DNA of 62,596 nt. Source: Legionella nautarum (GTDB lineage: Bacteria; Pseudomonadota; Gammaproteobacteria; Legionellales; Legionellaceae). A model generated the notes under the pieces. That model worked only from the letters and a program-made list of their open reading frames with translations. It made no database searches and was not told the origin of the DNA. The position numbers and the translations under genes were made by a program. Of this stretch, positions 1 to 9,648 are shown one piece after another; position 1 is the first letter of the stretch, and the number at the start of each line of letters is the position of its first letter. The stretch covers positions 1-62,596 of the forward strand of contig NZ_LNYO01000019.1 of assembly GCF_001467895.1 (NCBI RefSeq). Reading direction: 5' to 3'.

Positions 1-292
1 CCCAAATCAATTTGAAAAACAAAATGATTTTTTAATGAAAGTTGCTTAACTGGGGTGTAACAATTTGGTTGACCACGTCACCTTCGAGGACGGGCCAGAT
101 AAATATGGAAAAATATCTTAGCCTGATGACTATGAGTGAGTGAAAGCCCAACCTTGGCGAATACCTGCGACCATTATAATAGGATTTACAGACCAATCAG
201 TGTATAATGTCGAATCCATGAACAAATATTCTGCTTTTGCTTCACTGCTTAAAAGATAGATAGCCCGCTTTATCGCCCAAAATAGGTCAATT
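1..292. other. Gene-free left edge, upstream region of typA
   Basis: I see no convincing gene here. The only open frame is a short antisense one running into typA, with no family resemblance. A TATAAT hexamer at 203-208 could be the -10 box of typA, but there is no good -35 hexamer at the usual 16-18 base distance, so the promoter call is weak. Confidence 0.4.
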
Positions 293-2116
293 ATGATTGA
301 ACAAATTCGAAATATCGCCATTATCGCGCACGTCGATCATGGTAAAACTACCTTAGTAGATAAATTATTGCAACAAACTGGTACCTTGAACGAACGCGCC
401 CCCAAGGTCGAACGTATGATGGATTCTAACGCTTTAGAAAAAGAACGCGGAATTACCATTCTGGCTAAAAATACCTGCGTACACTGGCACGGTCATCAGA
501 TTAATATCGTGGATACCCCTGGACATGCTGATTTCGGCGGAGAGGTCGAGCGTATTTTATCGATGGTTGATAGTGTTTTGCTCTTGGTTGATGCAGTCGA
601 TGGCCCTATGCCACAAACACGTTTTGTTACTCAAAAAGCCTTTGCACGCGGCTTAAAGCCAATTGTCGTTATTAATAAAATCGACCGCCCAGGCGCTAGA
701 CCACATTGGGTTATGGACCAAGTTTTTGATTTATTTGATAACCTTGGCGCCACCGATGAACAATTGGATTTCCCAGTCGTTTATACTTCTGCTTTAAATG
801 GTTATGCCAAATTAGATTTGGAAGATAACTCCAGCGATATGGCTCCCCTTTTGCAAACGATCATTGATCGCGTCGCACCACCCGATGTGGATGAAGAAGG
901 TCCATTCCAGATGCAAATCAGTTCCTTGGATTATTCTTCTTATGTAGGCACCATTGGTATTGGCCGGATTCGTCGAGGCCAGATTAAAGCCAAGTCTCCA
1001 GTGAAAATTATTGATAAAGATGGAAACATCCGCAGCGGCCGTTTATTACAACTTCTTGGTTTTAAAGGACTTGAACGAGTCGAGGTAGAAGAAGCTAATG
1101 CCGGCGATATTATTGCGATAACAGGGATAGAACAACTTAATATTTCTGACACCATCTGTGATCCAAATGTTGTTGAAGCGCTACCAGCCTTAACTGTGGA
1201 TGAGCCAACAATTAGCATGACCTTCGTCGTTAACGATTCCCCTTTTGCTGGACAGGAAGGAAAATTTGTTACTAGCCGCAAAATTCGTGAGCGCTTACAA
1301 ACTGAATTACTTCATAATGTGGCCTTGCGCGTAGAAGATACTGACGATCCTGATAAGTTTAGAGTATCAGGGCGCGGTGAATTACATTTATCAATTCTTA
1401 TTGAAACCATGCGCCGAGAAGGTTTTGAATTAGCCATTTCTAAACCTGAAGTGATCATGCGTGAAGAAAATGAAGAGCTGTTGGAACCTTATGAACGCTT
1501 AACAGTTGATGTCGAAGAGGCGCATCAGGGCAGCATTATGGAAAAATTGGGTGAGCGACGCGGTGAACTCCAAAACATGCTGCCTGATGGTAAAGGCCGT
1601 GTGCGTTTAGATTATATTATCCCAACCCGCGGTTTAATTGGCTTCCATACGGAATTTTTATCAAGTACCTCGGGTACGGGGTTAAATTACCACGTCTATG
1701 ATCATTATGGCCCTGCGGTACGTGGTCGTATCGGCAAACGAAACAATGGCGTGCTCATCGCGAATTGTCAAGGTACTGCTCGTGCCTTTGCCTTGTTCAA
1801 CTTACAAGATCGCGGTCGCTTATTTATCGAGCCACAAGTAGCTTGCTATGAAGGAATGATTGTCGGTATCCATGCTCGTGATAATGACTTAGTGGTTAAT
1901 GTCACCAAAGAAAAGCAATTAACTAATATTCGTGCCTCAGGAAGTGATGAAAATATCATTCTTACTCCGGCAATTAAGCTTTCTTTGGAGCAAGCATTAG
2001 AGTTTATTGATGATGATGAATTAGTGGAAGTCACTCCGCAATCGATCCGTTTGCGTAAAAAAGCGTTGAAGGAAACTGATCGCAAGCGTGCCTCTCGTGC
2101 TGCAAGTGAAGACTAA
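293..2116 (+). CDS. typA: Ribosome-associated GTPase TypA/BipA
   Basis: This is a translational GTPase of the EF-G/LepA superfamily that binds 70S ribosomes and supports ribosome assembly and growth under stress such as cold. At 607 residues it has the usual TypA length. Visible GTPase motifs are the P-loop AHVDHGKTT (12-20), DTPGHAD (74-80) and NKID (128-131). The second beta-barrel, the EF-G III/V-like domains and the TypA-specific basic C-terminus follow, with no break. The ATG follows a weak AGGTCA site, and the N-terminus [16 protein letters not shown] aligns exactly with the family. The gene appears monocistronic. Confidence 0.97.
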   Translation: MIEQIRNIAIIAHVDHGKTTLVDKLLQQTGTLNERAPKVERMMDSNALEKERGITILAKNTCVHWHGHQINIVDTPGHADFGGEVERILSMVDSVLLLVDAVDGPMPQTRFVTQKAFARGLKPIVVINKIDRPGARPHWVMDQVFDLFDNLGATDEQLDFPVVYTSALNGYAKLDLEDNSSDMAPLLQTIIDRVAPPDVDEEGPFQMQISSLDYSSYVGTIGIGRIRRGQIKAKSPVKIIDKDGNIRSGRLLQLLGFKGLERVEVEEANAGDIIAITGIEQLNISDTICDPNVVEALPALTVDEPTISMTFVVNDSPFAGQEGKFVTSRKIRERLQTELLHNVALRVEDTDDPDKFRVSGRGELHLSILIETMRREGFELAISKPEVIMREENEELLEPYERLTVDVEEAHQGSIMEKLGERRGELQNMLPDGKGRVRLDYIIPTRGLIGFHTEFLSSTSGTGLNYHVYDHYGPAVRGRIGKRNNGVLIANCQGTARAFALFNLQDRGRLFIEPQVACYEGMIVGIHARDNDLVVNVTKEKQLTNIRASGSDENIILTPAIKLSLEQALEFIDDDELVEVTPQSIRLRKKALKETDRKRASRAASED

Positions 2117-2157
2117 GGCATGCTAGACTAACATAATAGCGCTGCCTTAGAATAAAA

Positions 2158-2254
2158 CCTCTTCCACCTACGTCCCGTGGCTTGTCCGCGAGATCTAGAT
2201 ATCGAGCAAGATCGCCTGGATACCGCGTACAAGCCGCGGTAAGTAGGCAAGAGG
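2158..2254. repeat. Imperfect inverted repeat of about 97 bp
   Basis: The left arm begins CCTCTTCCACCTACG and the right arm, read in reverse, begins CCTCTTGCCTACTTA. Both continue into CCG(T/C)GGCTTGT and a CGCG block, giving arms of about 37 bases. Just downstream a motif of about 20 bases beginning AAAATTTGCA occurs twice (about 2257-2310). This looks like a dispersed palindromic repeat, and no gene lies in 2117-2391. Confidence 0.6.
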
Positions 2255-2391
2255 GCTAAAATTTGCAACAACTCAGGCATGGTGCGGGACTTAAAATTTG
2301 CAGCAACACAGGCCTGTCCGCGGGACTTAGAGATGGGTTAGCTATGACGGAATAAATTAGTTTTGTAACATCATTTACAAGGATTGCAAAT

Positions 2392-2733
2392 ATGTTAATG
2401 ACAGCCATTTTTTTATTCATTATTGCCCTATGTTTTGGCCTGGGCCTATTGGTGACCGTTCTAAGCGATCGCCCCACTTCTAAGCCTGTCATTTTGATTC
2501 ACGGAGGCGCGGCACTAGTCGGTTTACTCATCATCATTGTCTATATGCTAAAGGGGCATTTCCAGCCGCTGCTCATCGCTAGTATTATTTTATTCGTTAT
2601 CGCAGCACTGGGAGGTTTAACTTTGTTTAGTTTTGATTGGCGCGCTAAACCCATTCCCAAAGCCTTGGCGGTTCTTCATCCTTTATTAGCTTTTACTGCT
2701 TTTCTACTCTTAGTTATCTATATTTTGCCGTAA
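2392..2733 (+). CDS. Small integral membrane protein, function unknown
   Basis: A 113-residue protein made almost wholly of hydrophobic segments: four likely transmembrane helices at about 1-20, 30-50, 55-78 and 88-112, with short polar links. I do not recognise a named family. It starts with ATG after a purine-rich AAGGATTGCAAAT stretch. Its 3' end overlaps the end of the convergent tenA-like gene by about 20 bases. Nothing around it indicates a pathway. Confidence 0.65.
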   Translation: MLMTAIFLFIIALCFGLGLLVTVLSDRPTSKPVILIHGGAALVGLLIIIVYMLKGHFQPLLIASIILFVIAALGGLTLFSFDWRAKPIPKALAVLHPLLAFTAFLLLVIYILP

Positions 2734-3487
2734 AAGTTGCAGGACAGCTTATATTGTTTTTTGGATAAACCGCATCAAAAAAAGCATGCTCAAATTCGAC
2801 CGCATTGAGAAAGGCTAAGGAAATTTTTGCCTGTTTTTCAGGACATTGGATTGGGGCAATTAATTCCTCAAAAATGCTTAGCATTTGCTGAGTTGACAAT
2901 CTAAAATTCGCACTGGAATAAGAGCGAATCCATTCCCAATAACGATTATCGCGTAAACAATGCACCGCCTTAATTTCTTCCCCTAATTTCATGTAGACAT
3001 AAAAGCAAGAGAGATGGCTAGCAACCGCTTCTTCGACGGGCTCCTTTTCAGCCTGGCCAAATAGATAAGAGGTATATGAACCCACCACAGGAAGCTCTTC
3101 TATTGTGGTTGTTTTCGAACGATTAAAAAGAGAGTGAGGCAGTAACTTTTTTAAATATTTCTCATGTAATTCCTGCTCCGTTTCAATTATTTCTTCTGAA
3201 AATGTCTTAAAGCGCTGTTGATGATTTTGCTCATGCAAGCGTTCGGAAATAATATGCAGCGACTTGGCAAATTTTTGCAAATAGTGCTTGTCTTGCTCAA
3301 GGTATTTTTTGAAAACTAAGATCGGCAAATTACCCTTCTTAACTCCGAGATTAAAAGGATGATGAACTACCTCAGAAATAAGCGGAACACTGGGCTTAAG
3401 AACGTCAGCCAGCTTGAAATGGACTGGCGATTGACTATGAGGCAAAAATTTGGATGTTGAAAAAAAACGAACGTCGCGAGCTCTCAC
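2714..3487 (-). CDS. tenA: TenA/thiaminase II-like aminopyrimidine aminohydrolase
   Basis: TenA enzymes hydrolyse aminopyrimidines from degraded thiamine to hydroxymethylpyrimidine (HMP), feeding thiamine salvage. The 257-residue product shows the TenA pattern: HHPF and GNLP near 42-55, YLEQD with the substrate-binding Asp at 66, CFYVY with the presumed catalytic Cys161 and Tyr165, WIRSYSS near 186-192, and FEHAFF with the presumed catalytic Glu233. About 35 extra N-terminal residues precede the family core. The start is GTG at 3487, placed by an AAGGAG site at 3495-3500. A TPP riboswitch lies directly upstream, independent support for a thiamine role. No other thiamine gene is nearby. Family assignment is by motif reading only. 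Confidence 0.8.
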   Translation of the reverse strand: MRARDVRFFSTSKFLPHSQSPVHFKLADVLKPSVPLISEVVHHPFNLGVKKGNLPILVFKKYLEQDKHYLQKFAKSLHIISERLHEQNHQQRFKTFSEEIIETEQELHEKYLKKLLPHSLFNRSKTTTIEELPVVGSYTSYLFGQAEKEPVEEAVASHLSCFYVYMKLGEEIKAVHCLRDNRYWEWIRSYSSANFRLSTQQMLSIFEELIAPIQCPEKQAKISLAFLNAVEFEHAFFDAVYPKNNISCPATFTAKYR

Positions 3488-3562
3488 TACCTAACTCCTT
3501 ACTTTCAATAAAAATAGAAAAATAGGAGGCAAGCAGCAATGACTCTGGCTAATCAAGCTCAC

Positions 3563-3640
3563 TCTCCCTCCGCAGGCATTACCCAGTGCAGGTTCTAAGG
3601 GTGTTTCTCAGCTTTGAGGAACAAAGCACCCCTGGTGAAT
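3563..3640 (-). promoter_or_regulatory. TPP riboswitch (THI element)
   Basis: Read on the minus strand, the stretch contains the conserved THI-box blocks in order: GGGGTGC, GCTGAGAAACACCC, GAACCTG, then GGGTAATGCCTGCGGAGGGA. These match the pyrimidine-sensing and pyrophosphate-sensing helices of the TPP aptamer. It sits about 75 bases upstream of the GTG start of the tenA-like gene. No strong terminator stem with a T-run is visible between aptamer and gene, so control of translation initiation (the AAGGAG site) is more likely than attenuation. Confidence 0.93.
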
Positions 3641-3648
3641 TTGATGAC

Positions 3649-3678
3649 AGTCTAGCTAGCTCCTCGCTCCACTGTCAA
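3649..3678 (-). promoter_or_regulatory. Predicted sigma70 promoter for riboswitch-tenA
   Basis: On the minus strand TTGACA (3673-3678) and TAGACT (3649-3654) are separated by 18 bases. Transcription would start near 3642, immediately before the TPP aptamer, which fits the architecture. Confidence 0.65.
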
Positions 3679-3758
3679 AGAATTTTTGAGCAAAAAAAAT
3701 AATAATGTAGAATAGGGTTTATTTCATTTCGAATGACTACCTACTCAAACTAACAATC

Positions 3759-4646
3759 ATGAAACAAAAATTCAAACGAGTTATCCTCTATGCACGTCAA
3801 TATCGTGCAAATGAAGGAGTTACTGAAAGCTTGCATCGTTTAGTTGATTTTTTGCAAGCTCGAAAGGTAGATACCTTTTTAGATATCGATACCGCAACCA
3901 GTTTTGATATTAATTTACCCATCCTAGAGCGAAATCAGATGGGGCACAAGCAAGATTTGATTGTGGTCGTTGGGGGAGACGGCAGCCTGCTTTCTGCTGC
4001 GCGAATGGCCATTAAGGTCAATGTCCCTGTTATCGGAATTAACCGCGGCCGACTAGGATTTTTGACCGATATTACACCCAATAATATAGAAGGCCAATTA
4101 GCCTCCGTGCTCGCTGGAGAATACGAAGAAGAACAACGTTTTTTACTCTATACCCGTATTCACGATGGCGAAACGATTTATTTCGAAGGCGATGCGCTGA
4201 ATGATGTGGTTTTGGGGCGGGGCAATGAAACACATTTAATCGAATTTGATATCATCATCAATCAACAATTTGTCTGTCGCTACCGTTCCGACGGCCTTAT
4301 TCTTTCCACACCAACCGGCTCTACCGCCTACGCTTTATCTGCCGGTGGGCCGATTATGCACCCGCAATTGAATGCCATGGTCCTAGTGCCTATGTTTTCA
4401 CACAGTTTAAGTTCTCGTCCTTTAGTGGTTGATGGGGAAGTAAAAATTGACCTAAAGATAAGTACCCGCAATGAAAGTGATTTACGTGTGAGCTGCGATG
4501 GACACGAATCACGCATGGTTAGACCCGGACAATTAGTTTCGGTTGAAAAGAATGCACAGAAACTTCGCTTATTACATCCATGTGATTATCATTATTATGA
4601 TACATTAAGAATCAAATTAGGATGGGAATCCAAACACCAGGGATAA
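3759..4646 (+). CDS. nadK: NAD kinase
   Basis: Phosphorylates NAD to NADP in the cytosol with ATP (or polyphosphate in some members). The 295-residue length is typical of gammaproteobacterial NadK. Diagnostic motifs are present: GGDGS (72-76, catalytic Asp), [10 protein letters not shown] (95-104), the NE substrate motif near 156-157 and TPTGSTAY (184-191), followed by LSAGGP. No Shine-Dalgarno is obvious before the ATG. recN begins four bases after the stop, so the two are probably co-transcribed, the same nadK-recN pairing seen in many gammaproteobacteria. Confidence 0.97.
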   Translation: MKQKFKRVILYARQYRANEGVTESLHRLVDFLQARKVDTFLDIDTATSFDINLPILERNQMGHKQDLIVVVGGDGSLLSAARMAIKVNVPVIGINRGRLGFLTDITPNNIEGQLASVLAGEYEEEQRFLLYTRIHDGETIYFEGDALNDVVLGRGNETHLIEFDIIINQQFVCRYRSDGLILSTPTGSTAYALSAGGPIMHPQLNAMVLVPMFSHSLSSRPLVVDGEVKIDLKISTRNESDLRVSCDGHESRMVRPGQLVSVEKNAQKLRLLHPCDYHYYDTLRIKLGWESKHQG

Positions 4647-4650
4647 AACG

Positions 4651-6318
4651 ATGCTTACCAGCTTGCGCATTGAAAATTTTGCAATTGTAAAACAATTAGA
4701 TCTCGATTTTACCAGTGGCATGACAGCCTTCACCGGTGAAACAGGCGCAGGTAAATCCATTATGATTGATGCGCTGATGCTGGCCTTAGGCGGCCGGGCT
4801 GATGCCTCGGTCATTCGTGTAGGTGAGGAAAAATGTGACATTAGCGCCTGCTTTCATTTTGATGCACAATCCGAGCCTGCCCAATGGTTGCTCGAGCATG
4901 ATATTCAATGCGAAGAAGGCGAAATCCTTCTACGTCGAGTACTTTATGCGGAAGGTCGCTCTAAATCTTATATCAATGGCCAACCCTTTCCCTTGCAAAA
5001 AGTCAAAGAATTAAGTGAAATGCTGGTTCATATTCATGGCCAACATCAACATCAAACCCTGATGCTACATCAAACCCATAGACAACAACTTGATAATTAT
5101 GCCGGTCATATTGAACAGCTCAATGAAGTCGGCCAGCTTTATAAAGAATGTCAAAAAACAAAACAACAATTAGACCTTTTACAAAATCTCGACAAACAAA
5201 ATGACAGACTAGATCTCTTACATTTTCAAATTGAGGAATTACTCACCCTGGATTTAAAAGAGGGTGAAATGCAAGCCCTGCATGAAGAGCACCAACTTCT
5301 TCATCATGCACGCGATTATTTACAACATGCACAGCAGATTCATCATCTATTAAATGCCGACGATGAACCGAATATCTGTCAGGGCTTGAACCAAGTTTTG
5401 CAAGCACTACATGCTTTACCGCAAGAACAACCGCAAATAAAAAATGCCTGTGAACTGATTAATTCAGCCTTAATTCAATGCGAAGAAGCACTGGATGAAA
5501 TGCAGCAATTTTCCGAACAGGTTCAATTGGATCCCGAGCGCTTGCATGAGGTAGAGTCACGCATTAGTGTTTTGCACCAGGCGGCACGTAAATACCATGT
5601 TGAGGCAACTCAGTTAGCGGCCCATGCTGCAAACCTGCAGCATGAATTGGAGAGTTTACAAAACTCTGAACGGCAGCTTGGCCAATTACAGCAGCAATAC
5701 CATCAGCAAACACAAGCGTTTGAAGTTGCCGCGCTAAAACTGAGAAAATCACGGCAAATTCATGCTGAAAAACTAGCTGCTGAAATTACGCAAAGCATCC
5801 GCCAACTAGGGATGCCGAAAGGCCAAGTACTAATTGAGATTAGTCCCTTAGAAAAAATGCAGCCACAAGGTTTGGATAAAATCGAGTATAAGGTCTGCAC
5901 TAACCCTGGAACTATACCCGATTCTTTAGCAAAAATTGCTTCCGGTGGTGAGCTTTCGCGGATTAGCCTGGCGATTCAAATGATTACCGCAGAACGAGGC
6001 TCCACACCAACCTTGCTTTTTGATGAAGTGGATGTCGGAATTGGCGGAGCAACTGCTGCACTCGTGGGGCAATTATTACGTAAATTAGGTGAGCGCTTGC
6101 AAGTTTTTTGTGTTACTCATCAACCGCAAGTCGCCTCCTGCGCTCATCATCATTTCATTGTCGAAAAGCACTCGGACAGTAAGCAAACTTTTTCACGAAT
6201 TGTGCAATTATCGCAAACGGAAAAGGTGGACGAAATCGCTCGCATGTTAGGCGGATTGACGATTACAGAGCAAACGCGCTCTCACGCTAAAGAATTGCTT
6301 TTGGAACATACAGATTAA
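4651..6318 (+). CDS. recN: DNA repair protein RecN
   Basis: An SMC-like ATPase that acts early in recombinational repair of double-strand breaks. The 555-residue protein has an N-terminal Walker A GETGAGKS (29-36), a long central coiled-coil rich in Gln, Glu and Leu (about 150-370), the ABC signature SGGELS near 431-436 and a Walker B LLFDEVDVGIGG near 455-466. His-rich stretches such as HIHGQHQHQ (about 127-135) lie at the start of the coil, as is usual for RecN. It follows nadK by four bases. No damage is visible. Confidence 0.97.
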   Translation: MLTSLRIENFAIVKQLDLDFTSGMTAFTGETGAGKSIMIDALMLALGGRADASVIRVGEEKCDISACFHFDAQSEPAQWLLEHDIQCEEGEILLRRVLYAEGRSKSYINGQPFPLQKVKELSEMLVHIHGQHQHQTLMLHQTHRQQLDNYAGHIEQLNEVGQLYKECQKTKQQLDLLQNLDKQNDRLDLLHFQIEELLTLDLKEGEMQALHEEHQLLHHARDYLQHAQQIHHLLNADDEPNICQGLNQVLQALHALPQEQPQIKNACELINSALIQCEEALDEMQQFSEQVQLDPERLHEVESRISVLHQAARKYHVEATQLAAHAANLQHELESLQNSERQLGQLQQQYHQQTQAFEVAALKLRKSRQIHAEKLAAEITQSIRQLGMPKGQVLIEISPLEKMQPQGLDKIEYKVCTNPGTIPDSLAKIASGGELSRISLAIQMITAERGSTPTLLFDEVDVGIGGATAALVGQLLRKLGERLQVFCVTHQPQVASCAHHHFIVEKHSDSKQTFSRIVQLSQTEKVDEIARMLGGLTITEQTRSHAKELLLEHTD

Positions 6319-6393
6319 ACCGCTACGATACTCCGCAACCCCTCGTGGGTAATGCTTCCCACCCCATGCAGCCACCCGAATAGGCAGGAATGT

Positions 6394-7707
6394 TTATAGC
6401 GCTTCTTGGCCGAAGGGATCGTGATGATAAATTCTAATTGCCAGACATATCATTGCTATATTGTAAACAATATTTATCCCTACAAAACAGATCACAGCGC
6501 CGGTTAAATCGTATAAAGGAATTAAAATGAGACAGGCCAAAAATTGCAAAGCTAACATGGAAATAGTTAATCTAGCCCCTATTTTATTACCCTGTTTTGA
6601 AAACTGAATCACTCTGGATAAAGGCATAGAAATAGAGAAAGTAACAATATTAATTAAGCAAAAATAAGTATAAGGTAAAGCCCTGATAAAGCCTGATTTA
6701 TAAAATAAAAGAATATCCTTAGCACAAAAAGCCATAAGCACCACAACAATAAATGACATTGAAAAACTAATTAATAGATACTTAGTCACTGTTTTCTTTA
6801 AAACCTCACGTGTTTCTGCAAATGCAGCAGAAATCTCCGGCCCTATCAAAATACCAATTGGATACATAGCGATAAATGCCAAAGAAATAATAGAAACTAC
6901 CGCTGAAAACAAACCAACGGATTCTTCATTGGAACCTAGTAATTCAATCATCAATAATGGAATGGTAGCAAAGATATATCGATTCAAATTCTGCAAAGTG
7001 TAGCCATACATTTTTTCTTTCCAATCTAAATTACTAGCAATCACCTTCTTTTTTTTATAAAGCTGCTGTAATTCTGTTCTTTGTTCGATAGTGAAAGACA
7101 GGGGTAGAATAAGTACATAACTGACAATAAAACCAATCAACATCACGTGCGGAAAATAATGTCGGTTATCGTGAAACAGCACCGGGTAGAGAAAAAAATA
7201 AGTGATTAAGCTTAACAGGAAATAAAATACGGTTTGCATTAAGCTTAAAACAATCGCTGTACGCATGTAATCAATGGCACGAAGAAGCTGAATACATATC
7301 GAATAAAGAGAGATGCCCACAGCGCCCCAAAGGAATAGAAAAAAGGGATGGGTGATCTCGAAAAGACTAATATCCCCCATAGCACGGCTCAATGCGATAA
7401 TCGCAAGACTTAAGAGGACTCCGCCAAAGAAAAGTTTCGTATAGATTGGTTGCAGAAATTCTCTCAACGAACTGGTTAAATCAGTAATTTCATCGAATCT
7501 TTGTCGCAGATAGTATTTCGGTACATAATAGGCAATAATGGTGTCAATACCGAAGGTAATAATAGTCGCTAATAGCAACAACGCTCTCGTCGCTACAGAA
7601 AAGTCACCAAACAATTCTTCACCTGCATGCCGGGCTACCAGCATGTTGATAATAAACAACATGAATTGATCAGCGACGATAATAAATAAATTAAAAGAAA
7701 AATTCAT
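6394..7707 (-). CDS. Polysaccharide flippase-like multipass membrane protein
   Basis: A 437-residue protein with about a dozen hydrophobic segments spread over its length, short basic loops, and an N-terminus (ADQFMLFIINMLVARHAGEE) resembling Wzx/MATE-type lipid-linked oligosaccharide exporters. Such proteins flip undecaprenyl-linked sugars across the inner membrane. No sugar genes flank it: a short gap follows recN on one side and an orphan gene diverges on the other, so the substrate cannot be inferred. The superfamily is probable and the specific function is not established. Confidence 0.6.
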   Translation of the reverse strand: MNFSFNLFIIVADQFMLFIINMLVARHAGEELFGDFSVATRALLLLATIITFGIDTIIAYYVPKYYLRQRFDEITDLTSSLREFLQPIYTKLFFGGVLLSLAIIALSRAMGDISLFEITHPFFLFLWGAVGISLYSICIQLLRAIDYMRTAIVLSLMQTVFYFLLSLITYFFLYPVLFHDNRHYFPHVMLIGFIVSYVLILPLSFTIEQRTELQQLYKKKKVIASNLDWKEKMYGYTLQNLNRYIFATIPLLMIELLGSNEESVGLFSAVVSIISLAFIAMYPIGILIGPEISAAFAETREVLKKTVTKYLLISFSMSFIVVVLMAFCAKDILLFYKSGFIRALPYTYFCLINIVTFSISMPLSRVIQFSKQGNKIGARLTISMLALQFLACLILIPLYDLTGAVICFVGINIVYNIAMICLAIRIYHHDPFGQEAL

Positions 7708-7921
7708 ATAGTTACAGAGCCTATTTCAGGTTGATTTTTACAGTATGTCGCGCAAACATACTAGGTTCTAAGCAATTGAGTTTTGTACAAATAAAATACC
7801 TATCCTTAACTGTAGCAAAAATTTGCTACTTCGATAAATTAATAAATATTCGCGCGATTGACCTTTTCTTGTTTGAATACTGTCTATACTAGAAAGAGTT
7901 GAGTTTTAAAAAGGGGATTAT

Positions 7922-8311
7922 ATGGCAATTAAAACCCTCGAAAACCAAGCCAATCTAGACGGTACCGTGATGTTTCTGAATGCAGCAATCAAAACCTATC
8001 TTAACCGTCCGACTAACCAGCAAAGAACTGATGGGTCCTTTTTACAACTCAAAACAATGATGGCGCAAGACTTATATATCTGCGAGCTTAGATGTGCTGA
8101 TAAAGAGGGCGAAGAATATAATCAAGTTGATTTGCTTGGTTTCAAAAATGAGGAAGCTATTTGTTTCACTCTGTATACCAATTCAAGGCTTACCGTTGTT
8201 GATTTTAAAGAGGTCAATTTGCGTGACATGTCAGATTCTGCACAAAAATTGGCAACACGTTTAAAAGAGGAATTCGGGGTAACTGTTAAAACGCCTGATG
8301 CAAATCCATAA
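7922..8311 (+). CDS. Hypothetical soluble protein
   Basis: A 129-residue protein that I do not recognise. It has no signal peptide or membrane segment. The sequence alternates helical and strand-like stretches, ending in a charged helix. It is probably a real gene: the ATG follows an AAGGGG site at the proper distance and a TATACT hexamer lies at 7885-7890. A TTGACC at 7858-7863 is too far (21 bases) to be a confident -35. It ends ten bases from the convergent PAP2-like gene. Confidence 0.6.
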   Translation: MAIKTLENQANLDGTVMFLNAAIKTYLNRPTNQQRTDGSFLQLKTMMAQDLYICELRCADKEGEEYNQVDLLGFKNEEAICFTLYTNSRLTVVDFKEVNLRDMSDSAQKLATRLKEEFGVTVKTPDANP

Positions 8312-8320
8312 GTAGCTACT

Positions 8321-9103
8321 CTAAAGCCGTTTCTTTTTTATTCGGCTAATAAAGCCCGTCGCACAAAAGTTGACACAGGGCACAATGAAACCAACCAATA
8401 ACCATTGTAATTCATAAATAGCTACATCTTGATTATTGATTAGATAATAAAAAAACAGTTGAACTAGCAATAGAGCAGCCAAACAGAGTACAGTGGCTAA
8501 TAATTTATGTGATCGAAAAGCAGATATCACTTTTTTACTAGCAATTTGCTCAGCAAGAGTAACTCCCCAAAGGCCATAATAGCTTGTCCAAACATAGCTT
8601 AATATTTCACCAGCGCGCCAATAAATATAAATCATTAAAAGGGTTGCCGCGCTTAAAATATACCAAGGCGTATTTTTAGGCCATTTTAAAAAAGCAAAAT
8701 AATAACTGACAAGCAAGAGCAATGCAAAAAAAGCCCCAGCAAGAACTTGGTAGTAAGTATGATAACCAAAATGCACCAGACTTAAGCCTATACCAATCAG
8801 TAAAAATGCTATAGCTAAGCTAAGCCACCAATTTTTTACTCTAAAAGCTAACCAAGTATACAAAGTAGTCACTAGCTGCATATGACCACTCGGAAAGGCA
8901 TAACCTTTTTTATGCAAAGCAGGGGAGAGAGGAACTTGAAAGCTTATTTTTAAGGCGACATTCAACAAAATCGTTAAAAAAATTAAACAAACTGCATGGT
9001 AAAAAGTGATCCTATTAAGCCAGATAAAACCCAAGATAAGTAAAGGAATAACGACAAAGTCATTACTGAAAAAAAGAAAAGCTTGGGAGACTTGATCAAG
9101 CAT
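8321..9103 (-). CDS. PAP2-superfamily membrane protein with altered active site
   Basis: A 260-residue multipass protein (six or more hydrophobic segments) of the PAP2 phosphatase superfamily, whose members dephosphorylate lipid phosphates or undecaprenyl pyrophosphate. The second phosphatase motif is intact as FPSGH (70-74). In the third motif, normally SR-x5-H-x3-D, the sequence is SLVHFGYHTYYQV (108-120): Ser108 and His115 remain, but Arg is Leu109 and the catalytic-triad Asp is Gln119. The canonical K-x6-RP first motif is also unclear. It may be a divergent transferase or transporter-like PAP2 member, or catalytically reduced. The start is ATG, with no operon partner. Confidence 0.7.
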   Translation of the reverse strand: MLDQVSQAFLFFSNDFVVIPLLILGFIWLNRITFYHAVCLIFLTILLNVALKISFQVPLSPALHKKGYAFPSGHMQLVTTLYTWLAFRVKNWWLSLAIAFLLIGIGLSLVHFGYHTYYQVLAGAFFALLLLVSYYFAFLKWPKNTPWYILSAATLLMIYIYWRAGEILSYVWTSYYGLWGVTLAEQIASKKVISAFRSHKLLATVLCLAALLLVQLFFYYLINNQDVAIYELQWLLVGFIVPCVNFCATGFISRIKKKRL

Positions 9104-9231
9104 AGGCGGTTTGGCAAATGAGTTTTCGATGGGAAATCATATAAGAAAGCGTGTTAATAAGGCAATGATTTAGTTTAGTGAGGACTTAGCTCACAACATC
9201 AGCTAAGATATTTTTCCCCATTTATCGGACT

Positions 9232-9385
9232 CCGTTCAGGCTCTGAGCCATCCTCAGGAAATGAGTATTTAAGGCATTTGTATTAATTATCCCGTTCGCA
9301 TGGCTTGTGTCTCGAAGGGTCTGTCCTGAGTGCGGCACTTCGAGACAGCGCTGCGCGCTTCCTCAGTGCGAACGGGATAAACATA
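9232..9385 (-). repeat. Truncated copy of the MITE-like palindromic element (copy R1)
   Basis: Contains CCCGTTCGCA (9291-9300) and its exact inverse TGCGAACGGG (9367-9376) around TCTCGAAGG and CTTCGAGACAGCGCTGCGCG blocks. The outer flank CCGTTCAGGCTCTGAG (9232 onward) resembles the terminal repeat of the other copies. Orientation is opposite to the copies at 15.7, 50.6 and 60.6 kb, and one end is missing. Confidence 0.7.
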
Positions 9386-9519
9386 GCTTTGTCCTAAAGG
9401 CTATGGGCTTTGCTCCAACCGCTAATTACAGTGCTCCAGAGTCAGTGAATATTGGTATAAATTCAGAGCATCCAGCTAAGCTTAAGTTTTTTCACGAATT
9501 CAAAAACAAACCCACAGAG

Positions 9520-9648
9520 TTATCCACAGAATTTGTGGATTAACTGCTAAGAAGCATCACGGTTAAAATACATCTAAAATCAATAAATTAGCTATTTTTA
9601 TGCATTTTTTTTTCGCTATCAATCCATTTTTATGCAAACTTATCCACA
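9520..9648. promoter_or_regulatory. Cluster of DnaA-box-like sites
   Basis: Two exact TTATCCACA nonamers on the plus strand (9520-9528 and 9640-9648), plus one inverted near-match TAATCCACA on the minus strand (9534-9542). About 90 bases of very AT-rich DNA lie between. This could be a DnaA-binding or regulatory site, or part of an origin. The neighbouring genes are not typical oriC neighbours, so only the motif presence is certain. Confidence 0.45.

Noticed and set aside
9307-9543. Open frame of 78 codons on the plus strand
   Set aside because: It starts inside the truncated repeat R1 and runs into DnaA-box-like DNA. It has no ribosome site and no family resemblance.
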